A stretch of DNA of 64,000 nt from Asaia lannensis NBRC 102526 (GCF_024054035.1 NZ_JAMXQU010000011.1:53574-117573), one strand, 5' to 3'; shown: positions 44,570 to 54,408, counted from the stretch's first letter. The notes: generated by a model from the sequence alone, not told the origin. Numbers and translations: made by a program.

Positions 44570-45526
44570 TCAGGCTTTTTGTCGGCTTTCGACCATGGCG
44601 ACCACGTCCTGCCAGTGGGGAGCCGATTCTGCAGCGCCGGGTCTCGTCGTGGCCAGTGCCCCGCAGGCAGCGGCAAAATGAACCGCCTCGCCAAAATCCT
44701 TGCCCAGTGTGAGGGCAGTGGCGAGCCCTGCATTGAAGCAGTCGCCGGCTGCGACCGTGTCGATTGCCTCGACGGGATAAGGCGGCACGAAACCTTCACG
44801 TTCACCGCTCAGATAATAGACGCCTCGTGCGCCCATCTTGACCAGGGCATGGGTGGCGCCACGTTCCTTGAGTTTGCGCGCGGCACGCGCGGCATCTGCC
44901 TGTGTCTCGGGATATATGCCGGTCAGAAGACGTGTTTCCGTCTCGTTTGGCGTGATGACATCCAGAGCCTGCCATAGCGCATCCGGCAGGCCGTTTGCCG
45001 GAGCAGGGGCCGGATCGACAATCACGAGCGTTCCGGCATGTTGTGCTTCTTCTGCAATGGCGACCGTCAGTTCGAGCGGTATCTCGAGCTGCAGAAGCAG
45101 CGCCGAGGCTGAGTGGATCAATGCGCGATGGGCGGCGACATCGCTGCTGTCCAGCGCCATATTGGCCCCGCCTGCGACAGTGATGATGTTTTCGGCCTTA
45201 TTATCGACGGTGATCAGGGCCACGCCCGTCGGATGATCGGGGTCCTCACGCAACGCCGAGAGGTCGACCCCGAAAGGTGTCAGCAGCTTGCGTGACAGGG
45301 ACCCGAAACTATCCGTGCCGATACGCCCCGCCATAAAGACGCTCAGACCGCAGCCCTGTCCGAGACGGGCCGCCGCAGCCGCCTGATTGGCCCCTTTGCC
45401 CCCGAGTCCTGTTGCATAGCTTGCGGCATGAACCGTCTCACCCGGATGGGGAATACGCTCGGCGCGTGCGGTGATATCGATATTGACGCTGCCGAAAGAA
45501 AGAATATGGGCTGGTTTGTCGGACAT
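44570..45526 (-). CDS. rbsK: Ribokinase
   Basis: 318 residues from ATG 45526. PfkB/ribokinase family: FGSVNIDITARAERIPHPGETVHAASYATGLGGKGANQAAAAARLG (the ribose-binding GGKGANQA motif), VDPAPAP, TPNETET and the C-terminal DTVAAGDCFNAGLA with the catalytic Asp. It phosphorylates D-ribose to ribose 5-phosphate with ATP in the cytoplasm. It stands alone; no ribose transporter is adjacent. Second PfkB gene in the window, distinct from the tagatose-type kinase. Confidence 0.9.
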   Translation of the reverse strand: MSDKPAHILSFGSVNIDITARAERIPHPGETVHAASYATGLGGKGANQAAAAARLGQGCGLSVFMAGRIGTDSFGSLSRKLLTPFGVDLSALREDPDHPTGVALITVDNKAENIITVAGGANMALDSSDVAAHRALIHSASALLLQLEIPLELTVAIAEEAQHAGTLVIVDPAPAPANGLPDALWQALDVITPNETETRLLTGIYPETQADAARAARKLKERGATHALVKMGARGVYYLSGEREGFVPPYPVEAIDTVAAGDCFNAGLATALTLGKDFGEAVHFAAACGALATTRPGAAESAPHWQDVVAMVESRQKA

Positions 45527-45643
45527 GGCTGGCTCCCGGGCCTGCGACAGGGCAGGCATCTGGATCGATCTGGGGTGCCCGGTGAGGGCGGTGCACCGCT
45601 GCATGGCGTATCATCGCGACGCCGCCTCGGCTAGGATCGCTTC

Positions 45644-46555
45644 ATGTTTCGTATACTCGTGATCAAGCTCGGTGCTCTGGGCGATTTCATTCAGGCCTTT
45701 GCACCTTTCTCCTCCATCAGGGCTCACTGGCCTGAGGCCGAGATCACGCTGATGACGACTGCGCCTTTTCATGATCTGGCCAAGGCCAGTCCGTGGTTCG
45801 ACCGTGTGGAGATCGACAGCCGTCCGCGCTGGAACGATCTGGCAGGCATGTTGGCGTTGCGCCGTCAGCTGCGCGGCTACGATCTGGTGATCGATCTTCA
45901 GACTTCCGGACGGAGCACCGGTTATTATCGGCTCGCCGGGCAGAAAAACTGGAGCGGGATCGCGTCTCACGGGGCTTATCGTCACGACAATCCGCAACGT
46001 GACTTCATGCATAGCGTGGCGAGGCAGCGTGACCAGCTGGCTCGTCTGGGCGTGCCGGAACTGCCGGTGACGGAGGTGGAATGGCTGGCACGTGGAGGAC
46101 CGGATCTGCCGGCGCCCTATGCCGTAATCGTACCGGGTGCGGCCCCTCATCGGCCTGCGAAACGCTGGCCAGGGGAGCATTACGCTGCGCTGGGCCGTCT
46201 GTTGCTGGAGAAAGGGTTGCGCGTCGTCATGGTCGGGTCGGCTTCCGAGCGCAGTCTTGCGCAGACGATCGGGGCTGAACTGCCTGACATGGTGGATCTG
46301 ACCGGGCAGACCGACCTGCTGGCGCTTGGCGGGATTTTCAGCCGGGCGGCGCTTGCTATTGGCAACGACACGGGTCCCATGCATCTGGCCGCTGCGATGG
46401 GATGCCCTTCCCTCGTGCTGTATTCGGGGGAGAGCAACCCGCGCCTCACGGCGCCGAACGGACAAAAACCCGGGCAGGTACGTATTCTTGCGGTCGATGA
46501 TCTGCGGACTCTCGACGTTTCCAGGGTTGCGGCCTGCCTTAACTGGGGCCATTAG
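45644..46555 (+). CDS. Glycosyltransferase family 9 (heptosyltransferase-like)
   Basis: 303 residues, shorter than typical WaaC/WaaF. ILVIKLGALGDFIQAFAPFSSIRAHWPEAEITLMTT is the GT9 N-terminus (the GALGD loop), and VIVPGAAPHRPAKRWPGEHYAALGRLL and AIGNDTGPMHLAAAMGCPSLVLYS (the NDTGP donor motif) are the C-terminal half. It adds heptose or a similar sugar to LPS core at the inner face of the membrane. It ends 39 bases before thrS and may be co-transcribed. Confidence 0.9.
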   Translation: MFRILVIKLGALGDFIQAFAPFSSIRAHWPEAEITLMTTAPFHDLAKASPWFDRVEIDSRPRWNDLAGMLALRRQLRGYDLVIDLQTSGRSTGYYRLAGQKNWSGIASHGAYRHDNPQRDFMHSVARQRDQLARLGVPELPVTEVEWLARGGPDLPAPYAVIVPGAAPHRPAKRWPGEHYAALGRLLLEKGLRVVMVGSASERSLAQTIGAELPDMVDLTGQTDLLALGGIFSRAALAIGNDTGPMHLAAAMGCPSLVLYSGESNPRLTAPNGQKPGQVRILAVDDLRTLDVSRVAACLNWGH

Positions 46556-46594
46556 AACAGCTCAACTTTCTTCTTACGCCAGGAGCGCAAGTCC

Positions 46595-48529
46595 ATGCCT
46601 GCCATTACCCTGCCCGATGGTTCCGTTCGCACGTTCGACGGTGCCACGACTGGCACGGCAGTCGCGGCTTCGATCGGTCCCGGTCTGGCGCGTGCTGCTG
46701 TCGCAATGAGCCTGAACGGCAAGCTGGTCGATCTCTCGACCGAGATCGCCGAAGATGCGGCCATACGGTTCATTACGCGCAAGGACGATATCGTTCTTGA
46801 GATGATTCGCCATGACACCGCCCATGTCCTGGCCGAGGCCGTGCAGGCGCTCTGGCCTGGCACGCAGGTAACGATCGGCCCCTCCATCAAGGACGGGTTC
46901 TATTACGACTTCTTCCGCAACCAGCCTTTCACGCCCGAGGATTTCGAGGCGATCGAGGCGAAGATGCGCGAGATCATCGCGGCCAATGCGCCGTTCGAGC
47001 GCGAGGAATGGGATCGTGATGCGGCCATTGCCTTCTTCGAGGAGAAAGGTGAGCGTTTCAAGGCCGAGCTGATCCGCGATCTCCCCGAGAGCGAGACCAT
47101 CTCGATCTATCGTCAGGGCGACTGGCTCGATCTGTGCCGTGGGCCGCATATGCGCGGCACCGGGGACATCGGCACGGCGTTCAAGCTCATGAAGGTTGCG
47201 GGTGCCTATTGGCGTGGTGACCATCGCAACCCCATGCTGACGCGTATCTACGGCACGGCCTGGCGCGACCAGAAGGAACTCGACGCCTATCTGCACCAGC
47301 TGGAAGAGGCAGAGAAGCGTGACCATCGCCGTATCGGTCGCGAGATGGACCTGTTCCATATCCAGGAAGAAGCGGTGGGCCAGATTTTCTGGCACGCCAA
47401 GGGCTGGCGTCTGTACACCGTGCTTCAGGATTATATGCGCCGCCTCCAGACGCGCTATGGCTATGAGGAGGTGCGTACGCCCCAGCTCGTGGATCGTGCC
47501 CTGTGGGAAGCCTCGGGCCATTGGGATAAATATCGCGAGCACATGTTCATCGCGACTGTCGAGGATGAGGAAAAGACCCTCGCCCTCAAGCCCATGAACT
47601 GCCCCTGCCATGTGCAGATTTTCCGTCATGGGCTGCGCTCCTATCGCGAGCTGCCGCTGCGTATGGCCGAGTTCGGCGCCTGTCATCGCTACGAGCCCTC
47701 CGGTGCGCTGCATGGCATTATGCGCGTGCGTGGCTTTACGCAGGATGATGCACATATCTTCTGCACCGAGGAACAGATTGCGGCTGAAACGGCGACGTTC
47801 GTTGCCATGCTCGATGAGGTCTATCGCGATCTCGGTTTCGAGAATTTCCGTGTGAAGTTCTCCGACCGTCCCGACGCGCGTGCGGGTGACGACGCGACCT
47901 GGGACAAGTCGGAAAAGGCGCTCAAGGAAGCCTGTGCCCTGGCCGGAGTGACGTTCGAGACCAATCCGGGCGAAGGTGCCTTCTATGGCCCGAAGCTCGA
48001 ATTCGTGCTGACGGATGCGATCGGCCGCGACTGGCAGTGCGGCACGTTGCAGGTCGATTTCATCCTGCCCGAGCGTCTGGACGCTTCCTATATCGGTGAG
48101 GACAGCGCGCGCCATCGCCCGGTTATGCTGCATCGCGCCATTCTGGGCAGCTTCGAGCGCTTCATCGGTATTCTGATCGAGCAGTTTGCCGGCAAGTTCC
48201 CGCTCTGGCTGGCCCCGACCCAGGTTGTGGTGGCGAGCATCGTGACAGATGCCGAGCCCTATGCGCAGGAAGTTGCGGCAAAGCTGCGTCGTGCCGGGCT
48301 TCAGGTTGAGGTCGATGGCCGTAACGAGAAGATCAATGCCAAGATACGCGAGCATTCTCTTGCCCGTGTGCCGGTCATTCTCGTTGTCGGGCGTCGCGAG
48401 GCAGAGGAAGGCAAGGTGGCCATGCGCCGTCTTGGCGGGGCTGCCCAGGAGATTCTGGCTCTGGACGAGGTGGTAACCATGCTGGGCCAGGAAGCCATGG
48501 CTCCAGACATGCGTCGCCTGCAGGGCTGA
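46595..48529 (+). CDS. thrS: Threonyl-tRNA synthetase
   Basis: 644 residues, full length. Residues 1-60 are the TGS domain. The editing domain carries [16 protein letters not shown] (HxxxH) and the SAD region with [12 protein letters not shown]. The class II core shows [24 protein letters not shown] (zinc Cys, motif 2 region) and [29 protein letters not shown] (motif 3). The C-terminus is the anticodon-binding domain. It charges tRNA-Thr and edits Ser-tRNA-Thr. An AGGAG site lies 9 bases upstream of the ATG. Confidence 0.98.
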   Translation: MPAITLPDGSVRTFDGATTGTAVAASIGPGLARAAVAMSLNGKLVDLSTEIAEDAAIRFITRKDDIVLEMIRHDTAHVLAEAVQALWPGTQVTIGPSIKDGFYYDFFRNQPFTPEDFEAIEAKMREIIAANAPFEREEWDRDAAIAFFEEKGERFKAELIRDLPESETISIYRQGDWLDLCRGPHMRGTGDIGTAFKLMKVAGAYWRGDHRNPMLTRIYGTAWRDQKELDAYLHQLEEAEKRDHRRIGREMDLFHIQEEAVGQIFWHAKGWRLYTVLQDYMRRLQTRYGYEEVRTPQLVDRALWEASGHWDKYREHMFIATVEDEEKTLALKPMNCPCHVQIFRHGLRSYRELPLRMAEFGACHRYEPSGALHGIMRVRGFTQDDAHIFCTEEQIAAETATFVAMLDEVYRDLGFENFRVKFSDRPDARAGDDATWDKSEKALKEACALAGVTFETNPGEGAFYGPKLEFVLTDAIGRDWQCGTLQVDFILPERLDASYIGEDSARHRPVMLHRAILGSFERFIGILIEQFAGKFPLWLAPTQVVVASIVTDAEPYAQEVAAKLRRAGLQVEVDGRNEKINAKIREHSLARVPVILVVGRREAEEGKVAMRRLGGAAQEILALDEVVTMLGQEAMAPDMRRLQG

Positions 48530-48706
48530 AACGCGGGCATCCCCTGCGTAAACCTTGCAATTCCGGTGTTTCGTGACTATGTCGGGGCACCGGACTTCTC
48601 GCAAACGGGTCGTTAATTTTGTCACAGGAAGGTGATGAAAATTTCGGCCTGTCAGCGCGTAATGAAGTGCCGTTACATATTCTGAAAACGTCGACAGGAG
48701 ACGACC

Positions 48707-49243
48707 ATAGCTAGACCACCAATGCAGGCCGCACCTACCCGTGAAGGGCCCCGTGTTAACGAGGAAATCCGAGTTCCTCAGGTGCGCTTGATTGACGCCG
48801 ATGGCGAGATGGCTGGCGTCATGACGACACGCGATGCTCTTGCGCGCGCTTATTCGGTCGGACTCGACCTTCTGGAGATCAGCCCGACGGCTGAGCCCCC
48901 TGTCGTCAAGATTCTTGACTACGGCAAGTTCAAATACGAGCAGCAGAAGAAGAAGAACGAAGCGCGCAAAAAGCAGAAGGTTATCGAGATCAAGGAAGTC
49001 AAGGTGCGTCCCAGCACCAACGAGAATGACTACCAGGTCAAGCTGCGCGCCATGAATGCCTTCCTTGCCGAAGGCGACAAGGTCAAGGTGTCTCTCCGCT
49101 TCAAAGGCCGCGAGATGGCCCATCAGGAGCTCGGGATCAAGATGCTCGAACGCATCCGCACCGAGATGGAAGACAAGGCCAAGGTAGAGCAGATGCCCAA
49201 GCTCGAGAATCGCCAGATGATCATGGTTCTCGCACCGCGCTGA
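48707..49243 (+). CDS. infC: Translation initiation factor IF-3, probable ATA start
   Basis: 178 residues from ATA 48707. The only ATG in this region (48722) is 21 bases from the AGGAG at 48696-48700, too far, while the ATA is 6 bases from it and in frame. Non-AUG starts of infC are known and let IF-3 repress its own translation. The protein continues [52 protein letters not shown] and the C-domain [19 protein letters not shown]-3 binds the 30S subunit and checks the start codon. It follows thrS, as in many bacteria, but in its own unit after 177 bases. Confidence 0.93.
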   Translation: MARPPMQAAPTREGPRVNEEIRVPQVRLIDADGEMAGVMTTRDALARAYSVGLDLLEISPTAEPPVVKILDYGKFKYEQQKKKNEARKKQKVIEIKEVKVRPSTNENDYQVKLRAMNAFLAEGDKVKVSLRFKGREMAHQELGIKMLERIRTEMEDKAKVEQMPKLENRQMIMVLAPR

Positions 49244-49279
49244 TCCGACCGTTTTTTCCGAGAAGACTGCTTTCGAAGA

Positions 49280-49302
49280 CCCCGGCTTTGCCGGGGTTTT
49301 TT
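49280..49302 (+). terminator. Intrinsic terminator of infC
   Basis: CCCCGGC (49280-49286), three-base loop, GCCGGGG (49290-49296), then six T (49297-49302). Strong, 36 bases after the infC stop. Confidence 0.95.
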
Positions 49303-49929
49303 CGTTTGAGGGCGTACGATAACCCTGCTCGGCTTTTCTCTGATCACGCTCATTGTCGATTCTCGTACTGTCGGAGACGATCGATCTCCGAAAACGGTCG
49401 AAGCGGCGTTAGTGGCGCCATTTCTTGTCTATGAAGACAAATATTGTTTTTCCCCGTTGCACCTGATCTGTTTCGCGCGCGCTGGAAATACGCAGGGATT
49501 TGGGGATTTCAGCCTGTTATCAGGGGCGGAGACCGATAGGAATTACACAATAAAACTTTTTGTAGATTAAGAACTGGTCGCAAGCATGCGCCGGGAGCCG
49601 TCAATTTACAGCTCATTATTCACCATAGATCACGCGATCCGGGCCAGATCTTAACGTAGTTTGACATCTATAGGACGGATATGCCGTTGAACACGTAATT
49701 ATTCATATTTTGGGCATTACCGATTGGGATAATTGCTCGTAACCTTGATCCAGGTCAAAATAAATTCTTAGAACTTCTCGATGTTGTTCTGTAATGGCTA
49801 TGTATATTAACCTCACGATTTGGTGAGATTTTTGTCCAGGAATTAAGAGAATTTAAATGCGAGGGGTGCAGACTGATTCGCATAAGACGTTTAGAGTTGC
49901 TTTAACGAGGTAAGAAGGTCGTATTAACG
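49303..49929. other. Long AT-rich intergenic region, no gene
   Basis: Over 600 bases, visibly AT-richer than the rest, without a convincing open frame. It holds an FNR-type box at 49745-49758, and TTGACA at 49661-49666 without a clear -10 partner. It probably contains the promoter and a long leader of the downstream beta-roll gene. Confidence 0.6.
49745..49758. promoter_or_regulatory. FNR/Anr-type box upstream of the beta-roll gene
   Basis: TTGATCCAGGTCAA matches TTGAT-N4-ATCAA with one change, identical in both half-sites to the box at 25812-25825. It lies 171 bases before the beta-roll gene, so the promoter would be within the AT-rich leader. Confidence 0.6.
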
Positions 49930-52323
49930 ATGGGCACGAATAATACCGGTTCTTCGACTAATATCTACTCTGATCCAAGTGTAGATGGTCCCAACCTTCC
50001 GATGAATACCCAGCAGGTAGTGAACGGCCAGATCGTTTATAACGATACATTGTCGGATCTTGACGGAGAAACGTCACCAGACTGGGCTGTCATTCAATGG
50101 AACAATCAGTCAGCTTTCAATCCGCTCGCAGGTGATGAGTCCCGTGTATGGGATAACCAGTTCGGATATTCGGTAGGGCACTGGACCACCGGGTCGACGA
50201 CCTCTGCCGAGGGTAAAACCAGCTACAATGTCTTCCGCGATGCTGATAACGGACATTACATCTATCAGATGGCGGCGCAGGGCGGGAGATTGCTCGATGT
50301 GCAGCTCTCTGCGGTAAAAGCGATCGACGGTCAGTATTCTTTCAATCATCAGATCACGGCGTCGTTCAAGCAAGGCATCAGCAACTACTCAGGATCGACC
50401 GGAACCTATCAGGCCGGTATCAATTTCACGATCAACTTTCATAGCGCGACAATGAGTTTCGGCTTGTTCCTGCAATTCGAAACCGTCGATTACAAGGGGG
50501 CTCCAGAGGCCTATGTGTATCTGCCCAAGTCTCTGGGTGGTTCGATCTACAATGTCTCCGGTTCCCAGGCAGCTTATATCGATCCGACAAATGCCGCGAA
50601 TAACGGGGTGATGTACAATACGACGATCGATCTCAATCAGGGCCTGATGGCCGCGATCAAGTCGATTGTCGGTCTCTATCCCAATCTCGCTGGCGAAGTC
50701 GAAAACCTCAGTAACTGGTATCTCAGTGGCACCTATATCGGTGTTGAATCGACCGGGACGGGTCAGACAACCGATGTAACGGGCAACTACAATGTCGAAG
50801 ACCCTACGATCACTTACGATACCTCCAGCACTGTTTCCTACGCCGATCGGTCCAGCACCGCTCCGATCGTTTCGATGACATCCGGTACGTCCAACAGCTC
50901 GCACGTCGCAAATGAGGTCACCATGCCCAATCTGATCGTCAAAGGTGTCAACAACACCGTCTATGTTCCTTACAGCTCGACGGATACGGCTGGCATGATG
51001 GCCAAGACCTATGCCTCCAGCCTACAGACCCTGATTGCTGCCGGCTCGCTCGACAACACGATCCTCTCTGCGGGATCGAACAGCTTCGTGTCGTCGCAGA
51101 AGGCATCGCAGGCAATCGTGGATACAGCCGGGAGCTACGGTGTTTCCGGCAATTACTCGAATATTGTTGTGGGCTCGACCGACACCAGCACGCTTAATGG
51201 TTCGGTTACGCTCGATACGACGCAGAACTCAGCAAGCTATCTGAATATCCTGTCGGGCAATGAATTCGGTACGACAGTAAAAGTCGGGAATAGCTCGGGA
51301 AGCTTTGCTGCCACACAGGGTAACAATGCGTTCAACGCCTCGAGCTCCAACGGCAACTGGAATATTGCTACCGGATCGGGAAACGATACGATCTACGGGG
51401 CGCAGGGCACCAACACCATCACGGGTGGCACGGGCAATAATACTCTCTATCTCGGTGGATCGAACAATTTTGTCAATTCTGTTGGTCATGACACAATTTA
51501 TGGTGCTGCTGGCGCGATAGACACGGTCTCGCTTCAGGGCGGCAGCTCGACCGCCTATCTGAAAACCAATGCTGCTGTGATGGATTTCTCAAGCGGGAAC
51601 AACATCACGGTAGGCGATAACAGCACTGTTTACGGCGGGACGTCCTCCATCGTTAATGTCAGCTCAGGTTCGGCAACGGTGACCGGCACGCAGGGCGACA
51701 CAATCTCGGCTGCTGGCAATCTGCAGGTCATCCATGGAAGCAATCAGTCGATCAGCGTCAGCGGCGCGCTTTCTTTCATTTCCGGCACGGGGCAGACGAA
51801 TATATCCGCAGGGAGCGGAACGATTTTCGGTGCTGATGGCCTGACTGCCACGCTGCGCTCCTCTTCGCGAATGCTTTTCACGGCAAACCAGCCCTATACA
51901 ACCGGCAATCAGACGATTGACGGACGTAATGTGGCGGGCGGCCTCGCTGCCTGGACCGGAGCTGGACAGCAGACCGTAATCGGTGGAACAGCTTCCGATC
52001 AGTTCTACTTCGGCACGGCGTTTACAGGCACTTCTGACTCATCGGCCTCGGCTACAGTTACAGGTGGATCGGGTGCTGGAAATCTGTTCGGTATGCTTGC
52101 CAATCACACAGCAGGTAATTTCACAATCACCGACTTCCGCGCGGCCGATAACAAGTTCTTCCTGTACAATTACAAGCCTACGAATGCGACGGCTGCAGCA
52201 CAGAATATCCTCAACACGGCGACGGTATCGGGGGGGAACACCTCGGTGATGATCGATGGGACGGCCAAGATCACGTTCCTTGGTGTTACCGATCTCAAGA
52301 CTTCGGATTTCACGATCAGCTGA
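49930..52323 (+). CDS. Beta-roll repeat protein, probable type I secretion substrate
   Basis: 797 residues with no Sec signal, rich in Ser/Thr/Gly/Asn and nearly free of Cys. Residues about 480-510 contain RTX-like turns (GSGNDTIYG, GGTGNNTLYLGG) and about 684-695 IGGTASDQFYF, the module that precedes RTX C-termini. The end FTITDFRAADNKFF ... MIDGTAKITFLGVTDLKTSDFTIS matches T1SS secretion-signal regions. Residues 1-290 are a separate beta-rich globular part (WAVIQWNNQSAFNPL, INFTINFHSATMSFGLFLQFETVDYKG), not recognised. No T1SS transporter is adjacent. Could be an adhesin, S-layer-like or matrix protein. An FNR-type box lies upstream. Confidence 0.75.
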   Translation: MGTNNTGSSTNIYSDPSVDGPNLPMNTQQVVNGQIVYNDTLSDLDGETSPDWAVIQWNNQSAFNPLAGDESRVWDNQFGYSVGHWTTGSTTSAEGKTSYNVFRDADNGHYIYQMAAQGGRLLDVQLSAVKAIDGQYSFNHQITASFKQGISNYSGSTGTYQAGINFTINFHSATMSFGLFLQFETVDYKGAPEAYVYLPKSLGGSIYNVSGSQAAYIDPTNAANNGVMYNTTIDLNQGLMAAIKSIVGLYPNLAGEVENLSNWYLSGTYIGVESTGTGQTTDVTGNYNVEDPTITYDTSSTVSYADRSSTAPIVSMTSGTSNSSHVANEVTMPNLIVKGVNNTVYVPYSSTDTAGMMAKTYASSLQTLIAAGSLDNTILSAGSNSFVSSQKASQAIVDTAGSYGVSGNYSNIVVGSTDTSTLNGSVTLDTTQNSASYLNILSGNEFGTTVKVGNSSGSFAATQGNNAFNASSSNGNWNIATGSGNDTIYGAQGTNTITGGTGNNTLYLGGSNNFVNSVGHDTIYGAAGAIDTVSLQGGSSTAYLKTNAAVMDFSSGNNITVGDNSTVYGGTSSIVNVSSGSATVTGTQGDTISAAGNLQVIHGSNQSISVSGALSFISGTGQTNISAGSGTIFGADGLTATLRSSSRMLFTANQPYTTGNQTIDGRNVAGGLAAWTGAGQQTVIGGTASDQFYFGTAFTGTSDSSASATVTGGSGAGNLFGMLANHTAGNFTITDFRAADNKFFLYNYKPTNATAAAQNILNTATVSGGNTSVMIDGTAKITFLGVTDLKTSDFTIS

Positions 52324-52355
52324 CAGCCTGCTGTTCGTTTCATGAATGTATTCGG

Positions 52356-52385
52356 ACGCTCCTTATCGATAACGGTCAGGAGCGT
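52356..52385 (+). terminator. Possible terminator of the beta-roll gene
   Basis: ACGCTCCT (52356-52363) pairs perfectly with AGGAGCGT (52378-52385), 14-base loop, followed by TTGCTGTTT. The T-tract is weak. Confidence 0.45.
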
Positions 52386-52477
52386 TTGCTGTTTAAGAGG
52401 TCTTCAAGACGGCGATAGAAGGCTCAAGCAGAATTTTCCGACGTGTTTTGCAGATCGGACGATTGTGCCCGTTTTGA

Positions 52478-52846
52478 TCAGGTGAGTGTCTGCTTCAGGA
52501 ACTCACGCAAAACCAGAGCATGATTATGAACTTCGTCATGTGCTGCGTAAACGAGCGTAATTTTTCCTGAACGAGCGAGGTGCAGCAGGGTACAAAGGTC
52601 ATCATTGCCACGCTGGAGTTCATCCAGATATCTTTCTTGGAAAACTACCCATTTTGCCGGATCATGGGCGAACCATTTCCGCAGATCGGTACTCGGCGCT
52701 ACATTTTTGAGCCACAGCGCGATTTGCAGATCGGCTTTTCGTACGCCTCTCGGCCAAAGCCGGTCGACCAGAATTCTGGTGCCATCGCTTTTGTCTGGCG
52801 TGTCATACGCCCGTTTGAGAGAAATTTCAGCCAGTAATTTCTGCAT
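52478..52846 (-). CDS. DUF488 (YeaO-like) protein
   Basis: 122 residues from ATG 52846, chosen because AAAGGGC lies 6 bases upstream. SLKRAYDTPDKSDGTRILVDRLWPRGVRKADL is the DUF488 N-terminus, with WFAHDPAKWVVFQERYLDEL and ITLVYAAHDEVHNHALVLREFL after it. Function not established; a widespread small cytosolic family. Monocistronic. Confidence 0.9.
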   Translation of the reverse strand: MQKLLAEISLKRAYDTPDKSDGTRILVDRLWPRGVRKADLQIALWLKNVAPSTDLRKWFAHDPAKWVVFQERYLDELQRGNDDLCTLLHLARSGKITLVYAAHDEVHNHALVLREFLKQTLT

Positions 52847-53355
52847 TGCCATGCCCTTTTTCTCTGAAGTTATCTGTTTGCAGCAGGCGGGGTAAAGCAT
52901 TCAGGCGACGTTCGGACAGATGCGATCGAAAACGAGCGTGCATAGAAATCAAGGAAGATGCTGGGAGACATGCTGAAGGCCGTGTCACCACAGGCGCCGG
53001 TGCGTCGTTGCTTGCTGCCTGAAGTGGGAGTCGGGCGGTGAAAAAACGGATCCACCGATCCTGTCGCGTTTGGCGACGGGTAGGTCTGGCTGGCTGGGCG
53101 CTGTGATGTCTACCCAACACGACGGAAGCCCCATTTCCGGTGGACTCATTATTATTTCAGAACGCGTCGATGCGGCCAGAGGGTCCGGCATCCGTGCTGC
53201 CCGAATGGCGGCGCAATGCGCTTTCAGCTGAAGTCTCATCGCATTCGAACGGTGCAAGCCATTCGCGCTGTGCTCAGGCACATATGAGAGAGCGCTTCTG
53301 CAGAGAACAGCACTGCGCGCTCTAGGCGTGATCATTTCGTAATGGAAGGGGTTCG
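52847..53355. other. No recognisable gene
   Basis: About 510 bases between the DUF488 gene and the tRNA fragment. Open frames on both strands translate to unrecognisable, compositionally unlikely peptides. This should be chromosomal flank of the inserted element. Confidence 0.5.
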
Positions 53356-53378
53356 TGGCGGAGAGAGTGGGATTCGAA
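53356..53378 (-). other. Isolated tRNA-Ser 3' end, likely attachment site of an integrated element
   Basis: Read on the minus strand, these 23 bases are the 3' T-loop half, T-stem, acceptor stem and CCA of a serine tRNA (TTCGAATCC to CCGCCA). The sequence further 5' departs from any tRNA: no matching T-stem 5' strand, variable arm or anticodon. A detached tRNA 3' end is what an integrated element leaves at one border. Element genes begin just to the right. Confidence 0.75.
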
Positions 53379-53398
53379 TCGGTTCCGATTCGTTTTTT
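53375..53398 (+). terminator. Hairpin plus T-run at the element border
   Basis: CGAATCGG (53375-53382) and CCGATTCG (53385-53392) are complementary, followed by six T (53393-53398). It overlaps the tRNA fragment by four bases and could insulate the element from chromosomal transcription. A second small hairpin (TGAAAAC/GTTTTCA, 53426-53443) follows. Confidence 0.5.
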
Positions 53399-53568
53399 CT
53401 CCAAGTCACAAACTTGAAAAACGGCTGAAAACTGCGGTTTTCACAAAACCCTTCAAGTGGGTATGGGGTGGGATTGTGGAGAAAGGTTATGGGGAAATCA
53501 AGAGGTCTTTTTTGATGGTGCGGATTCTATCGAGTGCCCAGAAATGATGACCTCAAGGCGCCTCAATC

Positions 53569-54123
53569 TTAGGGGGCTGTAACCCTCTGTATGGTTCTAA
53601 GGGCGACCCCATACTCCTTGGCTAACGCAGTCCCGGTCTCTTCTCCGTAGCGCCTGCGGATAGCTTCCTGGGCTTGTCTGCTGAGCTTGGGTTTCCTGCC
53701 CATTTTGATGCCACTCTCCATGGCTCTCTTCCTGCCAGATTGGGTGCGGTCAATGATGAGCGCGCGTTCGAACTCGGCAAAGGAGGCAAGGAGGTTCATC
53801 GTCAGGCTTCCCATCATGTCATCCCTGATGGTGCCAACCCCTTGGATGGTTATGGCGATACCCTGCTGTCTGAGATTCTGGAGGACGGTCAGGATGTCGA
53901 GGGTGGACCTTCCGAGCCTGTCGAGCTTCATGACAACCAGCTCGTCACCTGTCTGGAGCTTCTTCAGCAATTTCGCGAATTGTGGTCTGTCATCAGATTT
54001 CACGGCGCCGGAAATCTTTTCCTTGAAGATGTTGGCCCTTGGGACACCCAAGGCCATCAAGGCGTCTTCCTGTTCCTGTAAATCCTGTCCTAAAGTCGAT
54101 ACTCTGCAATAGCCATATTTCAT
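53569..54123 (-). CDS. Serine recombinase, resolvase/invertase family
   Basis: 184 residues. Catalytic domain: YGYCRVSTLGQDLQEQEDAL (nucleophile Ser 9), ISGAVKSDDRPQFAKLL, GDELVVMKLDRLGRSTLDIL (Arg pair) and FAEFERALIIDRTQSGRK. The C-terminal HTH (about 150-182) reads LSRQAQEAIRRRYGEETGTALAKEYGVALRTIQRV. It resolves or inverts DNA at paired sites. About a third of residues match the second recombinase in the window by eye, so they are not recent duplicates. The 285 bases upstream are AT-rich and gene-free and may contain its res site. Confidence 0.93.
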   Translation of the reverse strand: MKYGYCRVSTLGQDLQEQEDALMALGVPRANIFKEKISGAVKSDDRPQFAKLLKKLQTGDELVVMKLDRLGRSTLDILTVLQNLRQQGIAITIQGVGTIRDDMMGSLTMNLLASFAEFERALIIDRTQSGRKRAMESGIKMGRKPKLSRQAQEAIRRRYGEETGTALAKEYGVALRTIQRVTAP

Positions 54124-54408
54124 ATAATTCCCCTTATAGTTTTGGCGGGGATTTATGGCAGTTCATTTTTGGCTGTTTTCTGCGGTTTTATAATACCGCC
54201 ATATTTCCCAATATATGACTATACCATACGAAGTGAGGATTTTTTCACAGGACAAAAATATATATAACTAATAAATCATATCCTCAGTGCGCCAAAATGA
54301 TACGGCACATGATACACCTAATTATTTCTAGGCGATCGCAGGCCGTCCATTCCTCCTGTCCCGGCTTCGAGAGCGACTCTCAATTTGGATAAGAGCGCCG
54401 ACAGGGGC

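Noticed and set aside
46574..49123. An 849-residue minus-strand frame over thrS and infC
   Set aside because: It is fully antisense to two unmistakable core genes and its translation matches nothing. The length reflects low stop frequency opposite GC-rich coding DNA.
52985..53404. Minus-strand frame of 139 residues next to the tRNA fragment
   Set aside because: It runs through the tRNA 3' end and the border hairpin, has no ribosome-binding site, and its sequence is not protein-like in periodicity.
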